Of a stretch of 64,000 nucleotides of DNA, positions 52,641-61,731 are shown piece after piece. A model generated the notes under the pieces. The model did not search any database, was not told where the DNA came from, and saw nothing but the letters and a program-made list of their open reading frames with translations. The position numbers and the translations under genes were made by a program. This DNA is from Allomuricauda sp. F6463D (lineage in GTDB: Bacteria; Bacteroidota; Bacteroidia; Flavobacteriales; Flavobacteriaceae). The DNA lies in NCBI RefSeq assembly GCF_023015965.1, contig NZ_JALKAN010000001.1, positions 1 through 64,000 of the forward strand, given 5' to 3'. Each line of letters starts with the position of its first letter. The stretch's first letter is position 1.

Positions 52641-54017
52641 ATGATTATTAAAAGAACATTTATTGTCATATCAGCATTGCTGTTGTGCATTGCTTGTGAA
52701 AGCGAGTTGGACCAGTTACCTGAAACAGGAATACTGGCAGATAATTATTATACAGATCAGGATAATGTGGAGTCCACCGTGAACGCTACATACAACGAAC
52801 TTCAGGCCCTTTATGATTACTATATGATTCTTTGGGGAGAAATCCCTACGGATAATGCCTATATCCAAGCACCAAACTCTAATGGTGGTGCTAGAGCCTT
52901 AGAAGATTTTTCATGGACGAGTACAGATGGATTTGTCGGAAGCATCTGGGAAAATTGCTATGAAGGCATTTTTTATGCGAACACCGTTTTGGATATTATA
53001 GATGAAGTCTTATACGACAGCGAATCTCTAAAAAGTGTTAGAATTGGCGAAATGAAATTTATTAGGGGATTCTTATATGATCACTTGACAACCATGTACG
53101 GAGCTGTACCTTTAGTGTTGACCATAGACGACCCTACCAATGCATTTGATGATACCAGGACCTCGGTTGAGGAGATTTATGAACAAATTGAAAACGATCT
53201 GTTGGATGCCATTGATCTACTGCCCAAAAATAACAGTACGGGTAGGGCCAATGAGTATGCCGCTAGAGCCATTTTGGCCAAACATTATATGAAAAGACAG
53301 TTGTTCGGTCAAGCAGAGGATCAATTGGAAATCATTGTTGATTCACAGCAGTATGAGCTTGCTCCGATCGACGAACTCTTTGGAGTGGAAAACGAAGGAA
53401 ATGATGAGGATATTTTTAGTGTTCAGTATGCTTCGGATTTGGACGGAAGGAGTGAAGGAAGTAGGTTTCATTACTTGTTTACACAACCGGACGATCAAGG
53501 TGGCATGGGTGCCATGGCAATGGAGAGTTCCTTGTATGATCTTTATGAAACGGACGATTTACGAAGAGATTTCATCAATGAATCAAACAATGTCTACTAT
53601 TTAGACAAATGGACACCGTCACCAAGTAGTGATAGGAGTGATGGGGGAGATAACCATTATGTTGTAAGGTATGCGGATATTTTATTGTTATATGCAGAAT
53701 GCTTGAACGAGAACGATAAAACGCCTTTGGCAGGAACTTATCTTGACCTGGTAAGGGACAGAGCCAATCTCGAGGGTACCACGGCAACCGATAAGGCTAG
53801 TATGCGATCTGCGATAGCCCTCGAAAGAAGGTTGGAGCTTGTAGGCGAAGGTCATCGATGGGTCGATCTTTTGAGAACAGGTAGTGCGATTAGCACAATG
53901 AACACCTTTTTTCAGAATGAGAACAAAAGTATAACCGTAGAACCTATCCGTTTGTTGTCACCACTCCCACAAGCTGAAGTGGACATTACAGAAATGGAAC
54001 AGAACCCAGGGTATTAA
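52641..54017 (+). CDS. SusD-type binding lipoprotein of the phosphoinositide locus
   Basis: The 458-aa protein has a lipoprotein signal (lipobox near LLLCIAC), the SusD helical domain (LADNYYTDQDNVESTVNATYNELQALYDYYMILWGE; RIGEMKFIRGFLYDHLTTMYGAVPLVL) and the conserved C-terminal block DILLLYAECLNEND and IALERRLELVGEGHRWVDLLRTG. It starts 13 nt after susC. It is the outer-membrane lid for SusC and binds the same ligand. Confidence 0.95.
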   Translation: MIIKRTFIVISALLLCIACESELDQLPETGILADNYYTDQDNVESTVNATYNELQALYDYYMILWGEIPTDNAYIQAPNSNGGARALEDFSWTSTDGFVGSIWENCYEGIFYANTVLDIIDEVLYDSESLKSVRIGEMKFIRGFLYDHLTTMYGAVPLVLTIDDPTNAFDDTRTSVEEIYEQIENDLLDAIDLLPKNNSTGRANEYAARAILAKHYMKRQLFGQAEDQLEIIVDSQQYELAPIDELFGVENEGNDEDIFSVQYASDLDGRSEGSRFHYLFTQPDDQGGMGAMAMESSLYDLYETDDLRRDFINESNNVYYLDKWTPSPSSDRSDGGDNHYVVRYADILLLYAECLNENDKTPLAGTYLDLVRDRANLEGTTATDKASMRSAIALERRLELVGEGHRWVDLLRTGSAISTMNTFFQNENKSITVEPIRLLSPLPQAEVDITEMEQNPGY

Positions 54018-54033
54018 TAAAAAAAAATAGTAC

Positions 54034-55557
54034 ATGAAACGTTTTTATAAATTTATTTTGATTGCTGCATGTATTGGGGCAACTGTATCCTCTTGCGATG
54101 TGGATAGTACAGATTATTCCTTGGACGACAGGGATGTTTATATTGAATCCATAGTAATTGAGGCTGCAAAGAATGATTGTATAGAGGAAGATATTGAAGT
54201 TTCGGTATCCAACCCTTCCAGGAGTATAACTGCTTCGCTGCCCAATGAATGTGATGCCAGCGAATTGGTGTTGACCATAAACCTTAATGAAGGGATAACC
54301 ACATCCCCTGCATCAGGAGACAGTTTTAGTACAGGTACATCTTCTTTGTTGGTGTCAGGATTTGGTCTAGAGGAAGAATATACCGTTAATTTGAAACCCT
54401 TGGAGCCTTTTGAGTCCGATGAAGAATTCGTTACGGTGTGGCGGGTGAGCGCTGATGAGAGTATTACGCTTCCATTGATTGAGTCTGGAGCCTATAATTT
54501 TAAGGTCTTTTGGGGAGATGGAGCGGAAAGTATCGTTGCTACTTATGACCTTGAATCTGCCTCCCACACGTATACGGAAGCTGGCGATTACACAGTGACT
54601 GTGTGGGGTGTCATTGAAGGGTTTAATTTTTATGAAACAGACCAGAGCTCGGACAATATAATAGATGTAACCAGCTGGGGTCAGCTTAAGCTGGGCAATG
54701 ATGAAGCCTATTTCAGAGGTTGTTCCAACCTGCAAATCTCGGCAACCGATGCACCTGATTTAAGTGGAACAACTACACTTAAGGCGATGTTCAGAGAAGC
54801 CACTTCCTTCAATAGCAATATAAACCATTGGGACGTTAGCGGAATAACCAATGTACAGGACCTTTTTTATAAGGCTTCCAGCTATAACCAGCCCATGGAT
54901 CAGTGGGATGTGGGGAATGTTACCACTTTCGAAACTATTTTTAGGGAGTCTGCTTTTGACCAAGATATTTCTGGATGGGATGTAAGTAGTGCAACAACCT
55001 TAAAAAATATGTTCAGGGATTGTCCGTTCAATCAGCCAATTGGAGATTGGGATATTTCGAATGTAACCAGTTTACAATCCACGTTTAGAGGTAATGATGC
55101 ATTTGACCAAGATCTTTCTGGATGGGGAGATAAATTGGGGAATATTGTGACAATGCGTGAATTGTTTCGCGAGTCTGATTTTAATGGCGATTTAAGTGCA
55201 TGGGATGTTAGCAAGGTAGTGAGTATGTGGGATATGTTTAAAGACAGTGGATTCAACAACAGTTCGGTCAATAATTGGGATGTGAGTGGCCTAGACAATA
55301 TGGAAACGATGTTTGGAGGTGAAAACTGTGCTTTTAATCAAGATATTTCCGGATGGGATGTGAGCAATGTGGTGAATATGCAAAACTTGTTCAAGGAAAA
55401 TAAAGCTTTCAACCAAGATATTTCCGGATGGAACGTGGACAATGTGATGTGTAACTATGATTTTGATACGGATGCACCCCAATGGGAGGAGGCCCATAAA
55501 CCAAATTTCGTCGCTGATAACACAGACAATAATGAATTTTGTAACAGGGACAACTAA
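54034..55557 (+). CDS. BspA-type (DUF285) repeat lipoprotein in the SusE position
   Basis: The 507-aa protein has a lipoprotein-type N-terminus (IAACIGATVSSC). A PKD-like region (FKVFWGDGAESIVATYDLESASHTYTEAGDYTVTVWG) is followed by a run of about eight repeats with the pattern DISGWDVSNVTNMQNLF (about 250-490). Each repeat is 20-35 residues with aromatic and Asp positions conserved. Such BspA/DUF285 arrays form elongated surface solenoids and bind other proteins. It starts 16 nt after susD, where a SusE/SusF-like binding protein would be expected. A surface ligand-binding role is probable. Confidence 0.85.
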   Translation: MKRFYKFILIAACIGATVSSCDVDSTDYSLDDRDVYIESIVIEAAKNDCIEEDIEVSVSNPSRSITASLPNECDASELVLTINLNEGITTSPASGDSFSTGTSSLLVSGFGLEEEYTVNLKPLEPFESDEEFVTVWRVSADESITLPLIESGAYNFKVFWGDGAESIVATYDLESASHTYTEAGDYTVTVWGVIEGFNFYETDQSSDNIIDVTSWGQLKLGNDEAYFRGCSNLQISATDAPDLSGTTTLKAMFREATSFNSNINHWDVSGITNVQDLFYKASSYNQPMDQWDVGNVTTFETIFRESAFDQDISGWDVSSATTLKNMFRDCPFNQPIGDWDISNVTSLQSTFRGNDAFDQDLSGWGDKLGNIVTMRELFRESDFNGDLSAWDVSKVVSMWDMFKDSGFNNSSVNNWDVSGLDNMETMFGGENCAFNQDISGWDVSNVVNMQNLFKENKAFNQDISGWNVDNVMCNYDFDTDAPQWEEAHKPNFVADNTDNNEFCNRDN

Positions 55558-55626
55558 AGTTGTTTTTTCTCATTGCAAGAAGGGGCTTCAGTTTTGGGGT
55601 CCCTTCCAATGCATTATATTGGTATC

Positions 55627-57534
55627 ATGACAAAAATATATATCTGTAGTATTTGTTTGTTCAGTTTATTGCTGGTAAATGGTTGTTCATCGGATGCAGG
55701 TGAGCTCGAAACAACGCCTCCACCTTCCCAAGGAGAAGAGAACCCCACCCCAGAACAAGTAGTACAAGATTCTACAACTGCTATATATAGACACTTTTTC
55801 TTTAGGGGCACCCATAATTCATACTCAGGAAACCAAGGAGGAATGAAACGGGAAGGATTGACTACCCAACTGGAAAGTGGTCTCAGGTTCTTTGAATTTG
55901 ACCTTTTTAGTTTTTACACCGAAGAGGAATTGCAGACCAATTGGACTGAAGACGTTGATTACCTCTCCTCGTTCCATTATGTGGATAAGAATTATCTATT
56001 TTCCTACTCCAGTATGGATGGACTTTTTAAAATATATGAAGTGGTCGATGGGGAACAGGAATTAAGGTATGATAACAGCGCAGATCCATGGACGGAAGAA
56101 CATAGGGAATTCAATGTGTTGAATTATCAATCCGAGCAATATGTTTTAGATTATGTCCCAACCAGTGGTACTTTAACCGTACATAACTACAATGGAACGG
56201 TTTTAAATTTTATAGGGTCTAAGGATACAGGGGTTGTGGATGCTCGATTGTCTAGTTTTATTTTTGAAGAAAAAGCATTTATTACCCTGTATTCAAGTGA
56301 TACGGGAGTTTATGAAATCAAGGAGATTATTTTTGATAACAGTGAAATTACATTGGGGACCACACTTTATAAAGTCGAATCCGTACCAGCCGGAGAATCA
56401 TTTTATCCCTTTGAACAAGACAACACGCTTTATATTTTTCGGCACAATGTCAATACAGTGACCAATTATAGAGTGGAGACCATTGATGTTAATGGTACTT
56501 TATGGTCGTTAAACACTTCTAAAACGAACAGTTCCGACCTATTAAAAGGGAATGTGAAAGCAGTTCGATCCAATGGCAAGGTCTATGTCAATTCTTATAC
56601 AGCCAATGGCGAGGTGATCGGTTCACAATTGATAATAGATGATGGTGTCCCTATTTTAGTTTATGAATATAACAATGAGAAAGATGTATTGGTAAGTGCT
56701 GAGGTAAAATTAACCCCAACACAAAGGGGTTATAATTTACTTTTACAAAAGGGGAGTGCTGTTCAATTATCCACCATACATATAGGAGATCTAGTCTTAG
56801 GACATGATGCCCCTGGGGATGAAGTGGATCTAACTGTAGATAACCCATCCTCCATAATGCTGTCCGACTGGATTGATTATATGGAACAATGGAGCGAAGA
56901 TCATCCAAACCATGAACCCCTTTTTATTATGACCGAGTTAAAAGAATATGAACAGTGGTTGGCAGATGCCAAATGGCATGATATAATTGAGTTGATGCAG
57001 AACAAATTTGGTGATAAGCTGAGATATCATAGTTCCAGTGGTTTTTATACTGAATCTATAGTGGATCAGAATAAGATTGTTGATGGAAAAACCCTGTATT
57101 TTATGGATGAAAACGGCTCTAAGGAAGGGGGTATGCGCGGTAAAGTTGTACTTTATATCCAGCCCAACAATAACATTACCAAAAGTGAGCATACCAATAA
57201 TTTTAAGCCTTTTGGTACTTCAAGTGGTATACTTCAGGAGAATTTTCTGCAACTCAGGCGATATAGAGAGAACAACAAACTGGTGTCCCCGGATTGGAGG
57301 AAACCTAACAATTATGGCAATGATATCGGTGCTTATATCGATGCAAGGGACGATAGTTATATCAGTCGCATCTTCCATATGCAAAGTTCGGAAGGGGATG
57401 GACAGTATGACAATATACGTTGCACAGATGTGATGTTCGCAGTATCGGACAAACCATATGAAGGACTATATGTGGATTATGCGCAAGAGCAGGAAGTGAA
57501 GAATGATTTGGAAAGTGTTGTCGGTTGTGATTGA
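55627..57534 (+). CDS. PI-PLC-like phosphodiesterase lipoprotein with inserted beta domain
   Basis: The 635-aa lipoprotein (lipobox LLVNGC) has the first catalytic-type motif GTHNSYSG (H63), then GLRFFEFDLF (E90, D92), and only about 300 residues later a second motif LGHDAPGDEVDL (H393, D394), followed by FIMTELKEYEQW. In typical PI-PLCs the two histidines are about 50 residues apart. Residues 100-390 are repetitive, beta-rich segments with no catalytic motif. The fold suggests cleavage of phosphatidylinositol or a similar phosphodiester at the cell surface. The ATG at 55627 was chosen for the signal peptide. Confidence 0.75.
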   Translation: MTKIYICSICLFSLLLVNGCSSDAGELETTPPPSQGEENPTPEQVVQDSTTAIYRHFFFRGTHNSYSGNQGGMKREGLTTQLESGLRFFEFDLFSFYTEEELQTNWTEDVDYLSSFHYVDKNYLFSYSSMDGLFKIYEVVDGEQELRYDNSADPWTEEHREFNVLNYQSEQYVLDYVPTSGTLTVHNYNGTVLNFIGSKDTGVVDARLSSFIFEEKAFITLYSSDTGVYEIKEIIFDNSEITLGTTLYKVESVPAGESFYPFEQDNTLYIFRHNVNTVTNYRVETIDVNGTLWSLNTSKTNSSDLLKGNVKAVRSNGKVYVNSYTANGEVIGSQLIIDDGVPILVYEYNNEKDVLVSAEVKLTPTQRGYNLLLQKGSAVQLSTIHIGDLVLGHDAPGDEVDLTVDNPSSIMLSDWIDYMEQWSEDHPNHEPLFIMTELKEYEQWLADAKWHDIIELMQNKFGDKLRYHSSSGFYTESIVDQNKIVDGKTLYFMDENGSKEGGMRGKVVLYIQPNNNITKSEHTNNFKPFGTSSGILQENFLQLRRYRENNKLVSPDWRKPNNYGNDIGAYIDARDDSYISRIFHMQSSEGDGQYDNIRCTDVMFAVSDKPYEGLYVDYAQEQEVKNDLESVVGCD

Positions 57535-57568
57535 TTCACTGCTGTTTATTGATCTAAAAAACTGAACC

Positions 57569-58441
57569 ATGAGATTTTTATTTGTTATACTTTTTTTTAT
57601 TAACCTATCTTCAGGTGTTGCCCAGGATCAAATTATCCATCTATGGGAAGATGAGGTGCCCAATGCCAAAGTGTCTAGTCTTGAAGAACAACTAAAAAAT
57701 CCCGAAGCACGTGTGATTTCCAAGGTGACCGACCCAACCTTGGAGGTGTATTTGCCTTCATCGGTAATCAATAGCGGAACCATGATAATGATATGTCCTG
57801 GGGGAGGGTATGGTGCGCTGGCATATGACAAAGAAGGAACTGATATAGCAAAGTGGTTGAATGGTCAAGGTATCGCTGCTGCCGTACTAAAATATCGTTT
57901 ACCGGAAGATGAATCCAATCAAGTGCCACACCTTACTCCATTGATGGATGCCAAACAGGGAATCGAAATACTTCGCTCCATGGCAGGGCAATGGGGTATC
58001 GATCCCAGTAAGGTAGGAGTGATGGGTTTTTCTGCCGGCGGACATTTGGCAGCTACATTGGGAACCCATTTTGAAGGAACCAATCGACCTGATTTCATGG
58101 TGTTGATCTACCCTGTGGTGACAATGAAAAAAGATTTTACACATAGTGGATCCAGGACTAATCTTTTAGGTCTAGATCCATCCAATGAATTGGTAGATTT
58201 ATATTCAAATGAATTACAGGTCAAACCAGACACTCCTCCTACCTTTATACTTCACAGTGAAAACGATTTAGTTGTACCTGTGGAAAACACCTTACAATTA
58301 TACAAAGCACTTAAAAAGCAGAAGATAGATGTAGAGATGCACCTCTATCCACATGGAGGACATGGATTTGCTATGGGGCTTCAACATGGAAGACTGGCTA
58401 CCTGGATGTTGCTGTTGCAGGAATGGCTGAAAGCCATTTAA
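57569..58441 (+). CDS. Secreted alpha/beta-hydrolase (esterase)
   Basis: The 290-aa protein has a signal peptide (MRFLFVILFFINLSSGVAQ), an oxyanion region PGGGYGALAYDKEG, nucleophile GFSAGGHLAA (S155), acid D233 (HSENDLVVPVEN) and base H265 (GGHGFAMG). The fold is that of acetyl/carboxyl-esterases (BD-FAE-like). It may remove acyl groups from the same lipid substrate or from a glycan. It follows the PI-PLC-like gene by 34 nt on the same strand, as the last gene of the susC operon. Confidence 0.9.
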   Translation: MRFLFVILFFINLSSGVAQDQIIHLWEDEVPNAKVSSLEEQLKNPEARVISKVTDPTLEVYLPSSVINSGTMIMICPGGGYGALAYDKEGTDIAKWLNGQGIAAAVLKYRLPEDESNQVPHLTPLMDAKQGIEILRSMAGQWGIDPSKVGVMGFSAGGHLAATLGTHFEGTNRPDFMVLIYPVVTMKKDFTHSGSRTNLLGLDPSNELVDLYSNELQVKPDTPPTFILHSENDLVVPVENTLQLYKALKKQKIDVEMHLYPHGGHGFAMGLQHGRLATWMLLLQEWLKAI

Positions 58442-58721
58442 ATATCTATCGGTTTATTTTTGCTATCGAAAGAACTAGTGGCGTGGCCACTCCAAAGAAA
58501 AAGGTGGAGGTCTCATATGGAATCTTGGTTGGTCGGTATGAGAGTCCAATAAACTGAAAAGTATTCAGACTTAGGTTTCTTTATCAAAAAAGTGATTTCC
58601 GTATCGGATATTTATTGTATTTTGTTTATTGATTTGGTAACTTGGTCTAGTGTTATGCCAACCCCTTATTTTGTTCAATAACAATGAACAGTACCATGAT
58701 GAAATGATTAATGAATGAAAT
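58442..58721. other. Gap between esterase and LacI regulator
   Basis: No gene is visible in 280 bp. No copy of the TGCAAACCTTTGCA operator is present, so the LacI gene may be constitutive or not autoregulated by that motif. Confidence 0.4.
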
Positions 58722-59747
58722 ATGAGGAAGGGACGTGTTACCTTAAAAGATATTGCTGTAGAACTAAATTTATCACCTTCTACTGTTTCTAGGGCTCTCC
58801 ATGACCACCCAGCTATAGGAGAAGGAACCAAAAAAGCGGTTAAGGAACTGGCCGCAGATTTGGATTATCAGCCGAACCCCATGGCATTGGGCCTACTACA
58901 GAAAAGGTCGAACACGATTGGAGTCATCGTTCCAGAAATTACCAGTCATTTTTTTTCTGCTATAATAACCGGGATACAAGATGTTGTTGGACCTACAAGG
59001 TATAATATCATGATCTGTATATCCAATGAATCTTTTGACGAAGAAGTTACTTTGGTGAAAAAATTATCTGGTATGCGTGTTGATGGTATTCTAGTTTCTC
59101 CTGCTTCCGGGACTAAAACTTTTGAACATTTCCAAAACTTGCAAAAAAATGATATCCCAGTTGTAGTGTTTGATAGGGATTGCCCAGGATTGGAATCGGA
59201 CAAAGTTTTGGTGGATGATTATTCAGGGGCCTTTCAGGCCGTGGAGTATCTGATTGGTTCGGGATGCAAAAAAATTGCCCATTTAGGTGGACCTTTAAAT
59301 CTGAGTACCACAAAGCATAGAATGCAAGGGTATTTGGACGCATTGGAACAAAACAATATGCCGATTAGAAATGAATACATACATCACGTCAAAGGTTTTT
59401 CCCATGAAGATGGTCTGAAACCCACAAAAAGATTGTTAGCACTGGATGATACCCCTGATGCCATATTTGCAATTAACGACAACATAGCTACTTCTGCCAT
59501 ACATGTAGCCAAAAAAAAAGGAATGAGGATACCTCAAGATATATCTATCGTTGGGTTTGATGATGATCCTCACTCCTTATATTTTTCTCCTTCTTTGTCC
59601 ACAGTTTGGCAACCCGTTTATAGTATGGGAATGTTGTCGGCTAGAATATTGTTACAACGCTTAAAGGATAAAACACCAGTAGAATGTTTCCGCAAAGAAG
59701 TCTTTAAACCAGAACTTGTGGTCAGGGCATCTTCCAAGGAAGATTAA
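58722..59747 (+). CDS. LacI-family transcriptional regulator of the phosphoinositide/inositol locus
   Basis: The 341-aa protein has an N-terminal HTH (VTLKDIAVELNLSPSTVSRALHDHP, residues 6-30) with the hinge YQPNPMALGLLQKRSNTIGVIVPEI. The periplasmic-binding-like ligand domain has VFDRDCPGL, GCKKIAHLGGP, DAIFAINDNIA and IVGFDDDP. It should release DNA when an inositol-type ligand binds. The palindromic operators at 49205, 49369 and 59779 are its probable targets, which puts the secreted enzymes, transporter and iol genes in one regulon. It lies between both halves of that regulon. Confidence 0.92.
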   Translation: MRKGRVTLKDIAVELNLSPSTVSRALHDHPAIGEGTKKAVKELAADLDYQPNPMALGLLQKRSNTIGVIVPEITSHFFSAIITGIQDVVGPTRYNIMICISNESFDEEVTLVKKLSGMRVDGILVSPASGTKTFEHFQNLQKNDIPVVVFDRDCPGLESDKVLVDDYSGAFQAVEYLIGSGCKKIAHLGGPLNLSTTKHRMQGYLDALEQNNMPIRNEYIHHVKGFSHEDGLKPTKRLLALDDTPDAIFAINDNIATSAIHVAKKKGMRIPQDISIVGFDDDPHSLYFSPSLSTVWQPVYSMGMLSARILLQRLKDKTPVECFRKEVFKPELVVRASSKED

Positions 59748-59778
59748 GTAATTGTTACTGGTAAAAAAAGCGCAGTTT

Positions 59779-59798
59779 CCATGCAAACCTTTGCATGG
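59779..59798. promoter_or_regulatory. LacI-type operator 3 (upstream of iolJ)
   Basis: CCATGCAAACCTTTGCATGG is a near-perfect palindrome with the same 14-nt core (59782-59795) as the two operators in front of susC. It lies 31 nt after the regulator stop and 88 nt before the iolJ ATG, a suitable place to control the iol operon. Confidence 0.85.
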
Positions 59799-59886
59799 AG
59801 TTTTTGTTGTAATCCTTTCAGTCATAGTGTTTTTTTTGTTCTTTTATCCTCAGCATTAGATTAGTGTTGTGCAGAAAAATTAAAAC

Positions 59887-60852
59887 ATGATTATTTCTCC
59901 GAAAGTATTTTTTGAAAATTGTTATGGCTCCTATGGAATAGCGGCGGTAAATGTGTTTACCATGGAACAGATACATGGTTTGTTTCGTGCGGGACAAAAG
60001 GCCAATGCACCCTTTATAGTTCAATTGACCCCTGTAGCACGGGATTATGCCCAAGCTAGAATGTTGAGTGCAATGATTGGAGCGGCGGCCAAATGTTACC
60101 CGGATGCGACATACGCAGTTCATCTTGATCATGGTAACGAAACCCATGCATTTGATGCCATAGATTCTAAGGAATACCAATCTGTAATGATAGATGCTTC
60201 ACATGATGATTTTAATCGTAATGTGGCAAGAACAAGAGCTGTAGTGTCAAAGGCACACAGGCACAATGTAGTGGTAGAGGCTGAACTTGGTGTTTTGGCG
60301 GGTGTGGAGGATGATATTTCAGTTTCTGAGGAAGATTCTTCTTATACCAAACCCTCGGAAGTGGTCAAGTTTGTCCAAGAAACCAATTGTGATAGTCTTG
60401 CGGTTGCCGTAGGTACAAGTCATGGAGCTTATAAATTTTCAGGTGGACAAGGCATACAGTTCCATATTCTCGAAAAAATTCAAGATAAACTCAGTGGGTT
60501 TCCCATTGTACTGCACGGGGGGTCCGCGGTCAATACCAAAGAAATTGAAAGAATCAATCAGGCCGGTGGTCAATTGAGCAATGGGGCGGAAGGTGTTTCA
60601 ACGGATGAAATTGTAAAAGCTATTAGGTATGGGGTTTGTAAAATCAATATCGCTACCGATGCACGTTTACTTTGGACACGTGTGCATAGGGAATTCTTTA
60701 AGGATTCACCAGAATTGTTCGATCCAATTATCCCAGGTAAGGAATATATGAACGAGTATGAAAAGTTTATGCTGAACAAGTTTGATTTGTTCGGTTCCGT
60801 AGGGAAAGCAGATCAAATTAAAAAAAACAACAAAATAGTATTGAACAAATGA
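59887..60852 (+). CDS. iolJ: Class II aldolase, probable 2-deoxy-5-keto-gluconate-6-phosphate aldolase
   Basis: The 321-aa protein is a class II fructose-bisphosphate-type aldolase: HLDHGNE, EAELGVLAGVEDD, HGGSAVNTKEIERI and KINIATDARLLW show the metal-binding His residues and phosphate-binding loop. The general fold does not distinguish FBA from IolJ. The location with iolB, iolC and iolD makes cleavage of the inositol-derived phosphate into malonate semialdehyde and dihydroxyacetone phosphate the best assignment. It is the first gene of the iol operon, and its stop overlaps the iolB start by 4 bp. Confidence 0.8.
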   Translation: MIISPKVFFENCYGSYGIAAVNVFTMEQIHGLFRAGQKANAPFIVQLTPVARDYAQARMLSAMIGAAAKCYPDATYAVHLDHGNETHAFDAIDSKEYQSVMIDASHDDFNRNVARTRAVVSKAHRHNVVVEAELGVLAGVEDDISVSEEDSSYTKPSEVVKFVQETNCDSLAVAVGTSHGAYKFSGGQGIQFHILEKIQDKLSGFPIVLHGGSAVNTKEIERINQAGGQLSNGAEGVSTDEIVKAIRYGVCKINIATDARLLWTRVHREFFKDSPELFDPIIPGKEYMNEYEKFMLNKFDLFGSVGKADQIKKNNKIVLNK

Positions 60853-61724
60853 GCAAAGCATCCCATTTACTTGTAAGACCAGAAAGGTCAAGTGGAGAAT
60901 ACCATAAAGTGACGCCAGATACAGCCCAATGGAACTACCTGAATTTTGGAGCAAGACAAATGTCCAAAGATGAAAGATGGGAACATAGCACAGAGGACAA
61001 TGAAATGGTTATTGTGCTATTAGCAGGCAATTTTAAAGTTGAAAGTGATAAAGGATCATGGGAAACCTTAAATGGTAGAAAAGATGTGTTTAGTGGAGTA
61101 GCACACACGCTTTATTTGCCCAAGGGAAGTAATTTTACCCTTACGGCAACTAGCGAAATACTAGATATAGCATATGGATGGTGCATTGCCGAAGAGGAAT
61201 ACCCTCCTAAATTTGTCACCCCTGAGGACACCCCAGTGGTGATTTTTGGTGGCGATAACGCTACCCGTCAATTCAATGATCTTGTTCCTCCAGGTTTTGG
61301 CTGCAGTAAAATTGTGGTAAGGGAGGTCTATACGCCTTCAGGAAACTGGAGTTCCTTTCCTGCGCACAAACATGATGAAAGAATCCTGGATCCACAAGGC
61401 AATGTTCTGGAACCCATACAAGAGGAAACTTATTTTTATAAATTCCAGAAACCAGAAGCTTACGCCATACAGCAGGTCTATACCTTAGACCGATCACTGG
61501 ATGAAATCGTAAGGCCACACCACAATGATGTGGTATTGATTCCGAAAGGTTTTCATCCCGTTGTTGCTGAACACGGCTTCCATTGTTATTATTTGAATTT
61601 CTTGGCAGGAACAGATCAGTGTTTGGCCAACACGACCGATCCCGATCATGAATGGATATATGATTCGTGGAAAAGCAAGGACGCTAGATTACCCTTGGTA
61701 ACGGCAAAAATGAACAAACAATAA
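60849..61724 (+). CDS. iolB: 5-deoxy-glucuronate isomerase
   Basis: The 291-aa protein has a double cupin pattern. The metal-binding motif PAHKHDE is near residue 175, the EETYFYKF block follows, and later come VVLIPKGFHPVVAEHGFHCYYLNFLAG. IolB isomerises 5-deoxy-glucuronate to 2-deoxy-5-keto-gluconate, the step before IolC. Overlap with iolJ and 7-bp spacing to iolC show operon structure. The characteristic ending and size match the family. Confidence 0.93.
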   Translation: MSKASHLLVRPERSSGEYHKVTPDTAQWNYLNFGARQMSKDERWEHSTEDNEMVIVLLAGNFKVESDKGSWETLNGRKDVFSGVAHTLYLPKGSNFTLTATSEILDIAYGWCIAEEEYPPKFVTPEDTPVVIFGGDNATRQFNDLVPPGFGCSKIVVREVYTPSGNWSSFPAHKHDERILDPQGNVLEPIQEETYFYKFQKPEAYAIQQVYTLDRSLDEIVRPHHNDVVLIPKGFHPVVAEHGFHCYYLNFLAGTDQCLANTTDPDHEWIYDSWKSKDARLPLVTAKMNKQ

Positions 61725-61731
61725 TCAAATA

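Noticed and set aside
59887..60852. Assignment as glycolytic fructose-bisphosphate aldolase
   Set aside because: The sequence alone does not exclude it, but tight linkage with iolB and iolC favours IolJ.
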